Of a DNA stretch of 37,472 bases, positions 16,186-24,675 are shown piece by piece (the stretch's first letter is position 1; each line of letters starts with the position of its first letter). The position numbers and the translations under genes were made by a program. Under the pieces are notes generated by a model that was given only the letters and a program-made list of their open reading frames with translations, was not told where the DNA came from and made no database searches. The stretch spans positions 1 through 37,472 of the forward strand of contig DUEX01000017.1 of assembly GCA_011170325.1 (NCBI GenBank). Direction: 5' to 3'. Origin of the DNA: Dehalococcoidia bacterium. Lineage in GTDB: Bacteria; Chloroflexota; Dehalococcoidia; GIF9; UBA5629.

Positions 16186-18207
16186 ATGGTTCTACATATG
16201 TCAAGCGGGGTGTTAAGGGTTATACGTAATCGTCATCTCTGGATTGTGCTGGCGATATTTGCCATAGGTATAATCTTTCACTACCCACAGCAGATGCCCT
16301 TCACAGGCCTAACGGCTCCCTTCTCCTTTCTAGGCTTAACCCGACATGCAGTTGAACGGATTCTGTTCTTAGTGCCTGTAACCTATATTGGCTTTGTCTT
16401 CGGAATAAAGGCTGGGCTGACCAGCTTAGGGTTTGCCCTTCTCATTATGTTGCCTCGGGCTGTTTTTATCTCTCCAAGCCTGCCCGATGCTTTATTTGAG
16501 ACTTTTGGCATTATCTTGATTGGCGGTTTGGTGAACTTATGGTTTGAGGAGCGCAGGAGAGAAAGGGAACACCAGCAACAGATGCTGCTAAGACTGGAAG
16601 CAGCCCAGCAGGAGCTTCAATCGCAAATTGAGGTCATAAGGACTAATGGAAAAAGGCTTGCTGCTTTAAATGATATCTCTGCTATTCTCAACCGGTCTTT
16701 GGAACTGCAAAATACCCTAAGCGCTGCTACCGATAAGGCTAGAGAAATAGTTGGTGCAGAGACTGCACTACTATTCCTCTTGGACGAAGGGACTCAAGAG
16801 CTTAAGCTTGAGGTTTACCAAGGTGTATCTGAAGAATTCGCCGCTGGCGTAGAAAGGCTAAAGGTAGGCGAAGGCTTCAATGGCCGAGTTGCTGAGACGG
16901 GGGAAACATTATTGGTAGAGGATTCTTCTCACGACCCTAGGCTTGCTAGAGAAGTGGTAAGGCGAGAAGGGCTGCAATGTCAACTCATCGTGCCTTTGAA
17001 GTCAGAAGGCAGGGTAGTTGGCACTCTATGCGTGGCCAGACATAATCAGAGGCGGTTTCTGGCTGACGAGGTGGATCTGCTTACTCTTATAGGTAATGAG
17101 ATTGGAATTACCATCGAGAATATGCATTTCTATCAGACGCAGCGCTTGATGACAGAGTGGCTGCGAAAGTCAGAGGAAAGCTATCGAAGGTTGTTCGAGA
17201 ATGCCCATGATGCTATCTGGGTACATGATTTGGAAGGTAACATTCAAATGGTTAATAAGGCCGCTGAAAAGCTTGTCGGCTATTCTGTAGAAGAGCTCTG
17301 CAAAGCAAATGTAAAGTCATTTCTCTCTGAGGAAAGCCTAAATTTAGCCAGAGAGGTAGGTCGTAAGTTGATCCAATGCCGGCCTGTGGACCAGCCCTAT
17401 GAGCAGAGACTGATCAGGAAGGACGGCACAGAGGCGATTTGTATGCTTACTACCAGCTTGATTACCAGTGATGGTGAGGCAGAGGCTTTTCAGAATATTG
17501 CCAGAGATGTGACTATGCAGAGGCATATGGAAGAGAACATGAAGTTCTACCTTCAGCAGGTTACTATGGCTCAGGAGGAGGAGCGTAAGCGTATTGCCCG
17601 AGAGCTTCACGATGACACAGCACAAGCTTTGATAGTGCTCTCACGTCAGCTGGATAGCCTTACCTCTACTACTGACCACTTATCAACGCAGGATATCGCA
17701 CATCTAGAGAAGTTACAGCAGCAAGCCGACGCGATACTGGAGGGGGTGCGCCGCTTTAGCCAAGACCTGCGACCATCCATCTTAGACGACCTAGGCCTTC
17801 TGCCGGCGTTGGAATGGCTAACTTCTGATGTGACCCATCACTTTGGGATAGCTGTGGGGATAGGAGTACTTGGCCCTGTGCGCCGTTTTGCTCCTGAGGT
17901 AGAGTTAGTGTTGTTCCGCATTGCTCAAGAGGCACTGAGGAACGTGTGGAAGCATTCTGAGGCATCAAGAGCTTGGGTTACAGTGGAGTTTGGTGATGAC
18001 AGAACTTCTCTGACTGTTAAGGATAATGGCAAAGGTTTTGAGCCACTACAAAATATAGGAGACCTAGCCAGCATTGGCAAGCTTGGGCTAATTGGAATGC
18101 AGGAGCGAGCTCGACTCATTGGGGGCAAGCTAACAGTGCAATCAGAGGCGGGCAAGGGAACAACCGTAACTGCTGAGGTACCAATTCAGAATAGCCTTAA
18201 GGATTAG
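16186..18207 (+). CDS. Membrane-anchored GAF/PAS sensor histidine kinase (NarX/DegS-like)
   Basis: The 673-residue protein has about four N-terminal membrane segments (roughly residues 18-121), a coiled-coil linker, a GAF domain (about 155-310) and a PAS domain (about 330-450). A HisKA_3 dimerisation domain carries the phosphorylated His475 in RELHDDTAQ. The ATPase domain has N586 (NVWKHSEAS), D613 (DNGKGFEP) and a GLIGMQERA stretch. This HisKA_3 type pairs with NarL-type regulators. The ATG at 16186 has AAGGAA ten bases upstream; a TTG at 16150 is in frame but has no site. The signal sensed is not evident; no heme- or Cys-cluster motif stands out. Its neighbours make redox or electron-acceptor sensing plausible. 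Confidence 0.92.
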   Translation: MVLHMSSGVLRVIRNRHLWIVLAIFAIGIIFHYPQQMPFTGLTAPFSFLGLTRHAVERILFLVPVTYIGFVFGIKAGLTSLGFALLIMLPRAVFISPSLPDALFETFGIILIGGLVNLWFEERRREREHQQQMLLRLEAAQQELQSQIEVIRTNGKRLAALNDISAILNRSLELQNTLSAATDKAREIVGAETALLFLLDEGTQELKLEVYQGVSEEFAAGVERLKVGEGFNGRVAETGETLLVEDSSHDPRLAREVVRREGLQCQLIVPLKSEGRVVGTLCVARHNQRRFLADEVDLLTLIGNEIGITIENMHFYQTQRLMTEWLRKSEESYRRLFENAHDAIWVHDLEGNIQMVNKAAEKLVGYSVEELCKANVKSFLSEESLNLAREVGRKLIQCRPVDQPYEQRLIRKDGTEAICMLTTSLITSDGEAEAFQNIARDVTMQRHMEENMKFYLQQVTMAQEEERKRIARELHDDTAQALIVLSRQLDSLTSTTDHLSTQDIAHLEKLQQQADAILEGVRRFSQDLRPSILDDLGLLPALEWLTSDVTHHFGIAVGIGVLGPVRRFAPEVELVLFRIAQEALRNVWKHSEASRAWVTVEFGDDRTSLTVKDNGKGFEPLQNIGDLASIGKLGLIGMQERARLIGGKLTVQSEAGKGTTVTAEVPIQNSLKD

Positions 18208-18267
18208 CAACTCAAGCATTTATTGGCTAGCTTGCCCCACGGGGCCCAACAATTTTAGGTGCCAAAT

Positions 18268-20232
18268 TCATGCTAGCACTCCTTCAATTTCAGCCATAAT
18301 TTCTTCGGTAGTGAAGTGCTTATGAGTAATTGCACCGCTGGGGCAGGCGGCAGCACAAGTGCCACAACCCTTACATAGAGCCTCATTAACTCGAGATACC
18401 TCTTTGTCCTCAATGAAGGAGATGGCACTGTAAGGACAAAGAAGGTTGCAGATCTGGCAGCCAGAGCATTTCTCCTCATCAATGACAGCGGTAGCTGCTT
18501 CCATCTCGACTTTGCCTTTGCTGATTAAGGCTAAAACTCGGGTAGCAGCAGCCGAGGCTTGGGCTACAGTGTCAGGTATATCTTTAGGACCCTGGCAACA
18601 ACCGGCAACAAAGATGCCGTCAGTCATGGTTGCCACTGGGTCAAGTTTGGGATGTCTCTCTATAAAGAAACCATCTGCACCTTGACTGATACTGAATAAC
18701 TTAGCAACTTCCTTGGCATCTGAGCGTGCCTCCAAGGCTATACACAAAATGACCATATCCACCGGAACTCGCATAGTTGTCCCTAATAGAGTATCTTCAC
18801 CGCAGACGATTAATTTCCCCTTCTCATCCTCGTTGATTGCCCTATCAGTAACTTCAGCTACCTTTCCTCGTATAAAAGTAACCCCCTCTTCAGAGAGACG
18901 CTTATAGAATTCCTCATATCCCTTGCCGAAGCAGCGCATATCTATATACATCTGATAAACTTCGGCATCAGTCCTTTCCTTTATAAGATGGGAATATTTG
19001 AGAGCATACATGCAGCACACTCGTGAGCAATACTCATGATAGTTTTCATCGCGGCTACCCACACAGTGGATAATAGCTATACTCTTTGGTTCTGAACTAT
19101 CTTTAAGAACTATTTTGCCGCTAGTAGGTCCTACAGCATTACATATTCTCTCAAATTCAAGGCCGGTAACAACATTATCAAAACGCCCGTAACCATATTG
19201 GGTGATGGGAGTGGGGTCGAAGGCATCGTAACCGGTAGTAATAATAATATTTCCTATGTCTACTTCGATGACCTGGTCAACCTGCTCAAAGTCAATGGCT
19301 CCCACCTCACAGAACTTTTCGCAAGCACGGCAGGTACCTTTTAGGAAATAAGCACAGTATTCTTTATCAATAACTGGGATGTTTGGCACCGCCTGGGCGA
19401 ATGGGGTGTAAATAGCTTTTCTCTTACTCAGGCCGAGGTCAAACTCACTATCTGCTTTCCACGGGCATTTCTCTTGGCAGACACCGCAGCTAGTGCATTT
19501 AGACTCGTCTACAAAGCGAGCCTTCTTCCGAATCCTCGCTTTGAAATTGCCGATAAAGCCAGAGATTTCCTCCACCTCACTATAGGTCATCAGTTCAATA
19601 TAAGGATGGGCACCTACTGCTGTCATCTTCGGCGTGAGGATACAGGCAGAGCAGTCTAAGGTAGGGAAGGTCTTATCAAACTGAATCATGTGTCCGCCAA
19701 TGCTGGGGTCTCTCTCTACTAGATAGACTTTATGCTCGGAGTCAGCAATTTCCAGAGCAGCTTGGATACCGGCGATACCGCCACCAACAATCAAAGTATT
19801 CGGATTAACCGGGATCTCCCTTATCTCCAGAGGCTGGTGATAATAAACGCGCTTCACTGCAGCGCTTACTAGTCTTTTTGCCTTCTCTGTGGCTTTTTCA
19901 TGGTCTTCGGTGACCCAGGAGCAGTGCTCCCGAATATTAGCCATCTCAAAGAGGTAAGGATTTATTCCAGCTTCTTGGACAGCACGGCGGAAGGTCGGCT
20001 CGTGCATCAGCGGCGAACAGGAGGCAACTACGGCCCGATTAAGGCCTAGTTGCTTAATATCCTCCTTAATCATATTCTGTCCTGGATCGGAACACATAAA
20101 CTTGTATTCCCGGGCAACTACCACCGAGTCCAAACCCTTGGCGAAATCGACTACTTGCTGTATATCAACTGTATCGGCGATATTAGCCCCGCAGTGACAA
20201 ATATAGACACCGATTCGGACTTTATCCTCCAT
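18268..20232 (-). CDS. hdrA: HdrA-like flavin/iron-sulfur subunit, second conventional copy
   Basis: The 654-residue protein has the same layout as the HdrA at 4273-6234: CHC near 12, FAD motif GGGIAGIQAALE near 149, DCSACILTPKM near 196, ferredoxin CTSCGVCQEKC near 247, CRACEKFC near 317 and C-terminal ferredoxin motifs at C589-C599 and C620-C630. By eye about three quarters of residues match that copy, so the two are recent paralogs. It lies 19 bp after the HdrD-like gene, with an excellent AAGGAGGTG site five bases before the ATG. The pair therefore looks like a separate HdrA-HdrD electron-transfer unit. It converges on the histidine kinase gene across a 60-bp gap. Confidence 0.95.
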   Translation of the reverse strand: MEDKVRIGVYICHCGANIADTVDIQQVVDFAKGLDSVVVAREYKFMCSDPGQNMIKEDIKQLGLNRAVVASCSPLMHEPTFRRAVQEAGINPYLFEMANIREHCSWVTEDHEKATEKAKRLVSAAVKRVYYHQPLEIREIPVNPNTLIVGGGIAGIQAALEIADSEHKVYLVERDPSIGGHMIQFDKTFPTLDCSACILTPKMTAVGAHPYIELMTYSEVEEISGFIGNFKARIRKKARFVDESKCTSCGVCQEKCPWKADSEFDLGLSKRKAIYTPFAQAVPNIPVIDKEYCAYFLKGTCRACEKFCEVGAIDFEQVDQVIEVDIGNIIITTGYDAFDPTPITQYGYGRFDNVVTGLEFERICNAVGPTSGKIVLKDSSEPKSIAIIHCVGSRDENYHEYCSRVCCMYALKYSHLIKERTDAEVYQMYIDMRCFGKGYEEFYKRLSEEGVTFIRGKVAEVTDRAINEDEKGKLIVCGEDTLLGTTMRVPVDMVILCIALEARSDAKEVAKLFSISQGADGFFIERHPKLDPVATMTDGIFVAGCCQGPKDIPDTVAQASAAATRVLALISKGKVEMEAATAVIDEEKCSGCQICNLLCPYSAISFIEDKEVSRVNEALCKGCGTCAAACPSGAITHKHFTTEEIMAEIEGVLA

Positions 20233-20251
20233 ATTTACACCTCCTTTAAGT

Positions 20252-21406
20252 TTAAATCACCTCTTGAACTAATTCGGCGATGTCCCTAATTTCAATGACG
20301 TCGCCCTTATCTGAGGTCAGCACGCTATCCTCAAAGTTAAGCATGCAGTAAGGACAAGCAACGGCTAATATACTGGCTCCAGTCTCAAGCGCCTGCTCGA
20401 GTCTTAAGTCAGAGAACCTTTCACCCTTTTTGGTTTCCATCCAGAGCCTCCCGGCACAGCCACCACAACATAAGGAATTTTCACGGTATTCCCACATCTC
20501 AAGCAACTCTAAACCAGGGATACTCTTCAAAGTTTGCCGAGGCTCATCATACATCCCCGCATAACGCCCTAGGCAGCAGGAGTCTTGATAAGTAACCTTT
20601 TTATTCAATTCTTTAGTGAACTTTAGCCTTCCCTCGTTAATAAGCTCGTTCAAATATTGAGAAAGGTGAATTACTTCAAAATTACCACCTAACTCGGGGT
20701 ATTCTTGCATGAAGGTGTGATAGCAATGTGGTGAGGTAACAACGATTTTGTTAACACCAGCTTTAGTGAAAGCCTCAATATTATTTCTGGCCAGACTTTG
20801 GAACACGCTCTCACTACCTGACTTGCGAATACTTTCACCGCAGCAGGATACCTCAGCACCTAGGATGCCAAAATCTACATCGGCCTTGTTCAGAATATTG
20901 GCTGCTGCCCGGGCAACCCTCTGTATGCTTGGGTCGTATGTTTGAATACAGCAGGGGAAGTATAATATCTCAGTTCCTTTGGTATATGTCTTTACGCCAA
21001 GGTCTTTTGCCCAATCTGGGCGGGTCTCCCGCGGTTCTCCCAGCGGATTGCCCACGGCGGCAAAGTTCTTAGCTACAAGCCGGAGTGAGTCAGGAACTTT
21101 GCCTACGCCTGCCTCCACAATGACTCTACGCAAATCCCTCATAATATCTACTACTTCCACACCACGAGGACACCGATCAACACACGCTTTACAGCCAACA
21201 CAGGTCCACAGGTCTTCATCTTCAAAGTCAACCAGGCCCAGTTGTGCCTGATGAATTAACTTGCGAAGCATAAAACTTCTTACCCTATTCCAGGGGCAAG
21301 TGCCAGTGCATAGACCGCATTGATAACACAGCTCGAATTTTTCACCACCAACTTCCTTCATAAAATCTAGCGTCTCTGGTGATGGGCTTACTGTTTGAAC
21401 AACCAT
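20252..21406 (-). CDS. hdrD: HdrD-like iron-sulfur protein (HdrC-HdrB fusion)
   Basis: The 384-residue protein joins two [4Fe-4S] ferredoxin motifs (C27-C37, CYQCGLCTGTC; C69-C79, CVGCKACVDRC) to two CCG domains (C152-C153, C188-C189, C228; then C277-C278, C313-C314, C351, C354). This is the HdrD/GlpC-like order. The first CCG domain ends in SPHCYH, so the first Cys of the usual CxxC is Ser225; one cluster site may be incomplete or of the variant type. No transmembrane segments are present, unlike methanogen HdrDE systems, where HdrE is the separate cytochrome. AAAGGAGG precedes the ATG. It forms an operon with the HdrA at 18268-20232. Confidence 0.9.
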   Translation of the reverse strand: MVVQTVSPSPETLDFMKEVGGEKFELCYQCGLCTGTCPWNRVRSFMLRKLIHQAQLGLVDFEDEDLWTCVGCKACVDRCPRGVEVVDIMRDLRRVIVEAGVGKVPDSLRLVAKNFAAVGNPLGEPRETRPDWAKDLGVKTYTKGTEILYFPCCIQTYDPSIQRVARAAANILNKADVDFGILGAEVSCCGESIRKSGSESVFQSLARNNIEAFTKAGVNKIVVTSPHCYHTFMQEYPELGGNFEVIHLSQYLNELINEGRLKFTKELNKKVTYQDSCCLGRYAGMYDEPRQTLKSIPGLELLEMWEYRENSLCCGGCAGRLWMETKKGERFSDLRLEQALETGASILAVACPYCMLNFEDSVLTSDKGDVIEIRDIAELVQEVI

Positions 21407-21471
21407 AATCGCCTCCTTTGTCTATCGCAAAAATCTTCCCTACTAAATTGCTATGTATAAAAGCAAATAAA

Positions 21472-21507
21472 AAGGTAGCTTGAGCCATTACTCAATATAG
21501 CTACCTT
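21472..21507 (-). terminator. Rho-independent terminator (minus strand)
   Basis: The arms AAGGTAGCT (21472-21480) and AGCTACCTT (21499-21507) form a perfect stem, with an inner TGAG/CTCA pairing around CCATTA. Read on the minus strand the hairpin is followed by TTTTTATTTG. It sits about 100 bases after the truncated FdhB/FlxC-like remnant and 66 bases before hdrD, so it most likely ended transcription of the gene that decayed. It could also act as an attenuator of hdrD. Confidence 0.65.
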
Positions 21508-21610
21508 GGATAAACACAGTTCCCCATGGGGGAATATTGTAGCACGTGTTTGCTAACTTGGCAAGCATAATCGGCCCCAAACCTATGAGATTCATTGCAA
21601 ATTTTCCTGT

Positions 21611-21802
21611 CTACAAGGCGATTTCAACCCCTTCCACTTTTAGCTCCTCACCGGTAATCGTCCTCAAGGGAGGACGAGCCTCTGTATCCATTCCAGACTG
21701 GTACTTGAAAATGTCAAATAGTTGCTTATTTAGCATGAAGGTTAATCGGGCTAAAGGTATATTGGATGAGCACACATCCTGACATTGACCACAGTCAGCC
21801 AC
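21611..21802 (-). pseudogene. Truncated remnant of an FdhB/FlxC-like iron-sulfur subunit
   Basis: An open frame of 63 residues starts VADCGQCQDVC and continues SSNIPLARLTFMLNKQLFDI. This matches the C-terminal ferredoxin motif and tail of FdhB/FrhB/FlxC-type proteins and resembles the tail of the FlxC at 8088-8954. Only one CxxCxxxC motif remains, the usual Pro after the last Cys is Ser, and the 200 or more residues expected before it are absent. Upstream the frame soon runs into the antisense of surE and stops. The region 21407-21888 holds this remnant, the terminator at 21472-21507 and no other gene that I can support. The remnant probably marks a rearrangement that brought surE next to the hdrD unit. 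Confidence 0.7.
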
Positions 21803-21888
21803 TCGAACAAGCTTAGCCCTTTGGATAAGCAGCTTTTGTCTTCTCCCGCCTGTTATGATAAACTCAAATAGTTTTTTGAGATGCTGCC

Positions 21889-22677
21889 ATGAAAATATTG
21901 GTTACCAATGATGATGGCATATATGCTGATGGGCTTTGGGCATTGGTAAAGGAGCTACGAGATGTAGGTACAGTAACTGTGGTCGCGCCGGATCGTGAGC
22001 AGAGCGGTGTCGGCACTTCAGTAACACTCCACCAGCCTTTAAGATTAGGCAAAACAAAGCCGCTGCTGAAAAGGGTGGATACATATTCAGTGGAAGGTAC
22101 TCCTGCTGATAGTGTAATTTTAGCTCTCAAGTTTGCTATGAGGGACAGAGCTGACTTGGTAGTTTCTGGCATCAACGAAGGAGCCAATTTAGGCAACGAT
22201 GTTTTTATCTCGGGAACAGTTGGTGCTGCTTTGCAAGGCTATTTCTATGGAATTCCTGCCATCGCCATTTCCGTAGCCGCCTTTGAAGGCTTTCATTTTG
22301 ATGTCGCCGCTAGGCTAGCTAGGCTGTTAGCTAGCGGAATCGGTGATGGAGCCTTAACCCAAAAACTGCTGCTAAATGTCAATTTACCTAATCTGCCCCG
22401 AGAAAAGATTGAGGGGATAGAGATTACTAAGCTGGGCGAGCGAAAATATGCTGATAGAATCGAACAGAGGCACGACGGCAGAAGGCAATACTACTGGATT
22501 GTACATGGCGAATCACAATGGAATATAAGTCCGGGCAGCGATATATGGGCGCTGAAGCAAAATAGGATTTCCATCACCCCTTTGCCCAATAATCCTGATA
22601 GCTCCAACCGCCATTTTCTTAATGGCTTAGCATTGAAGCTTTCTCAGGAATTGCTGGATAATAACCTTTTGAAGTAA
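21889..22677 (+). CDS. surE: SurE 5'/3'-nucleotidase
   Basis: The 262-residue protein begins MKILVTNDDG, with the metal-binding N7-D8-D9 of SurE, followed by VAPDREQSGVG (about 35-45) and VSGINEGANLGND (near 91), the other conserved active-site segments. SurE removes phosphate from nucleoside monophosphates using a divalent metal. Length and layout are normal for the family. The ribosome binding site is weak (TTGAGA). It opens a plus-strand run with the thiolase gene, which begins 20 bp after its stop. Confidence 0.95.
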   Translation: MKILVTNDDGIYADGLWALVKELRDVGTVTVVAPDREQSGVGTSVTLHQPLRLGKTKPLLKRVDTYSVEGTPADSVILALKFAMRDRADLVVSGINEGANLGNDVFISGTVGAALQGYFYGIPAIAISVAAFEGFHFDVAARLARLLASGIGDGALTQKLLLNVNLPNLPREKIEGIEITKLGERKYADRIEQRHDGRRQYYWIVHGESQWNISPGSDIWALKQNRISITPLPNNPDSSNRHFLNGLALKLSQELLDNNLLK

Positions 22678-22697
22678 ATTAAGGAGGCAGAATAGCT

Positions 22698-23987
22698 ATG
22701 CCAGAGGTGGTCATTGTTGGTAGTGTTCGAACAGCGGTTGGTGCTTTCGGAGGCTCTTTGAGGGATGTTCCGGTAGTAAATCTTGGCTCACTGGTTATTA
22801 AGGAAGCATTGAAGCGGGCTGGATTGAGACCTAAAGCTAGTGACAGGCTATTACAGTATGCTCCGAAGGCATTGGAGGATACTGGAGTGATTGAGCTGGA
22901 GAAGGCTCATTATGATTGGGATGATTCTCTTCGGGAGATTCAAGTGGACGAGGTAATTATGGGCAATGTTCTTCAGGGGGGGCAAGGCCAAAATACTGCT
23001 AGACAGGCTACGATTTACGCTGGTCTGCCTAAGGAGACTAATGCTTTTACCGTAAACAAGGTATGTGCCTCAGGACTTAAGGCAATTACTTTAGGGGCTG
23101 AGGCGATAATGCTGGGTGAGGCTGAAGTTGTAGTTGCTGGTGGTATGGAAAATATGAGTTATGCCCCCTACATTCTACCTCGAGCTCGCTGGGGATATCG
23201 GATGGATATTAATACCAAGGGTGAGGCTATCGACCTGATGGTTTACGATGGCCTGTGGGAGATATTCTATGGCTATCATATGGGACTGACAGCGGAAAAT
23301 ATTGCTGAGAAGTATAACATCTCTCGGCAAGAGCAGGATGAGCTGGGGCTTTTGAGCCATCAGCGGGCTAGAGCGGCTATAACCCAGGGGATATGTAAGG
23401 AAGAGATAGTGCCGGTGGTTATGCCTCAGAAGAGGGGGGAAGCTTTGGTCTTTGATACTGATGAGCGACCAATGGATACAAGTCTGGAAAAAATGGCAAA
23501 GTTACCTCCAGCATTTAAGAAAGACGGTACGGTTACTGCTGGGAATGCTTCTGGGATTAATGATGCTGCTGCAGCAGTAGTGCTGATGACTAGAGAGAAA
23601 GCTGAAGAACTGAAGCTTGAACCGTGGGGAGTCATTAAGTCTTACGCCTCAGGAGCTGTAGACCCAGCTTATATGGGATTAGGATTAGTACCAGCAGTTA
23701 AAAAGGCGCTAGATAAAGCTGGCGTAGGTATTAAAGATATGGATGTAATCGAGCTCAATGAAGCCTTTGCTGCTCAAGCCATAGCTTGCATAAGGGAGTT
23801 GAACTTAAGTTTAGATAACACAAATGTCTATGGCAGCGGCATTTCTCTGGGGCATCCTATTGGCTGCACCGGCGCTAGGGTGCTAGTTACTCTCCTTCAC
23901 GAGATGAAAAGGCGTGGTTTAAACTTAGGTCTGGCAACCATGTGTATTGGTGGCGGGCAAGGTATGGCTATGGTTGTAGAAAGATAG
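22698..23987 (+). CDS. Acetyl-CoA C-acetyltransferase (thiolase) with an N-terminal insert
   Basis: The 429-residue protein is a thiolase: nucleophile C123 in NKVCASG, MENMSYAPY near 151, NEAFAAQA and GHPIGCTGAR near the end, and CIGGGQG with the second catalytic Cys. It condenses two acetyl-CoA to acetoacetyl-CoA or runs the reverse. Family members are about 390 residues. Here an extra stretch of about 35 residues (roughly 46-80) sits between the first helix and the VDEVIMGNVLQ strand, pushing the nucleophile from the usual position near 90. The insert is in frame and rich in charged and aromatic residues. AAGGAGG lies ten bases before the ATG. Confidence 0.93.
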   Translation: MPEVVIVGSVRTAVGAFGGSLRDVPVVNLGSLVIKEALKRAGLRPKASDRLLQYAPKALEDTGVIELEKAHYDWDDSLREIQVDEVIMGNVLQGGQGQNTARQATIYAGLPKETNAFTVNKVCASGLKAITLGAEAIMLGEAEVVVAGGMENMSYAPYILPRARWGYRMDINTKGEAIDLMVYDGLWEIFYGYHMGLTAENIAEKYNISRQEQDELGLLSHQRARAAITQGICKEEIVPVVMPQKRGEALVFDTDERPMDTSLEKMAKLPPAFKKDGTVTAGNASGINDAAAAVVLMTREKAEELKLEPWGVIKSYASGAVDPAYMGLGLVPAVKKALDKAGVGIKDMDVIELNEAFAAQAIACIRELNLSLDNTNVYGSGISLGHPIGCTGARVLVTLLHEMKRRGLNLGLATMCIGGGQGMAMVVER

Positions 23988-24036
23988 TGCTGTGTGTGTA
24001 AAAATTAGCCACCTCACATATTATTAAGGAGACTCC

Positions 24037-24654
24037 TTGACTCGGCTTATTGTGATTAGACATGGGCGAACGGAATGGAACCGGGTGGAAAGGTTTCGAG
24101 GCAGGGCGGATATTGACCTGGATGGGGTGGGGGTGAAGCAGGCTGAAGCTACAGCCGAGCGAATTGCTGAATGGCAGATTTCGACAATTTATTCTAGTCC
24201 GCTCCGCCGAGCTTTGACCACAGCTAGAATTTTAGCTCAGCACCTTAACCTCGAAGTGGAGTTGCTACCTGGAATTATTGATATAGATTATGGGAGCTGG
24301 CAGGGACTTTCTCCCGAGGAAGCTGTGACTAAAGACAGGGCTCTTTATGCTAAGTGGCTGGAAAATCCTCATACGGTAAAATTTCCAGATGGCGAGAGCC
24401 TGGCGGAGGTCAGGGAAAGAGCAGCTTTGGCAGCAAGTAATGTAATGCAGCACTCGGGAGGAACCATTGCTTTGGTCTCTCACAAAGTGGTGTGCCAGAT
24501 TCTCATCCTCAGTTTTCTTGATTTGGACAACTCTCATTTTTGGCAGGTAGTCCAAGATGTCAGTGCTGTTAACATTTTTGAAATAAGGGATGGCATCCCA
24601 TCGGCTCTGCTTCTTAATGATACCTGTCATCTGAAGGAGCTAAAAGCATCCTGA
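24037..24654 (+). CDS. Histidine phosphatase family protein (phosphoglycerate mutase-like)
   Basis: The 205-residue protein carries the RHG motif at R8-H9-G10, SSPLRRALTTA near 53 and a second catalytic His149 in LVSHKVV. This is the branch-1 histidine phosphatase fold, shared by cofactor-dependent phosphoglycerate mutase, CobC-like and broad-range phosphatases. The length is that of the GpmB/CobC-like group rather than of GpmA (about 250), so a phosphatase is more likely than a glycolytic mutase. The start codon is TTG at 24037, supported by AAGGAG five bases upstream and by the fit of the first residues to the family. It follows the thiolase by 49 bp and precedes argC by 21 bp. Confidence 0.9.
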   Translation: MTRLIVIRHGRTEWNRVERFRGRADIDLDGVGVKQAEATAERIAEWQISTIYSSPLRRALTTARILAQHLNLEVELLPGIIDIDYGSWQGLSPEEAVTKDRALYAKWLENPHTVKFPDGESLAEVRERAALAASNVMQHSGGTIALVSHKVVCQILILSFLDLDNSHFWQVVQDVSAVNIFEIRDGIPSALLLNDTCHLKELKAS

Positions 24655-24675
24655 TTTAGGAGTCTTAATTTAGTT

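Noticed and set aside
18234-18245. GCCCC-AC-GGGGC as a terminator between the convergent kinase and hdrA genes
   Set aside because: The loop of two bases is too tight, the remaining stem is only four pairs and no clean T-run follows on either strand.
21520-21535. Near-palindrome TTCCCCATGGGGGAA as an operator
   Set aside because: One arm has an extra G, it is a single copy, and it lies beyond the terminator with no promoter visible next to it.
24265-24630. A 121-codon minus-strand frame
   Set aside because: It is the antisense shadow of the histidine phosphatase gene, which has catalytic motifs and a good start.
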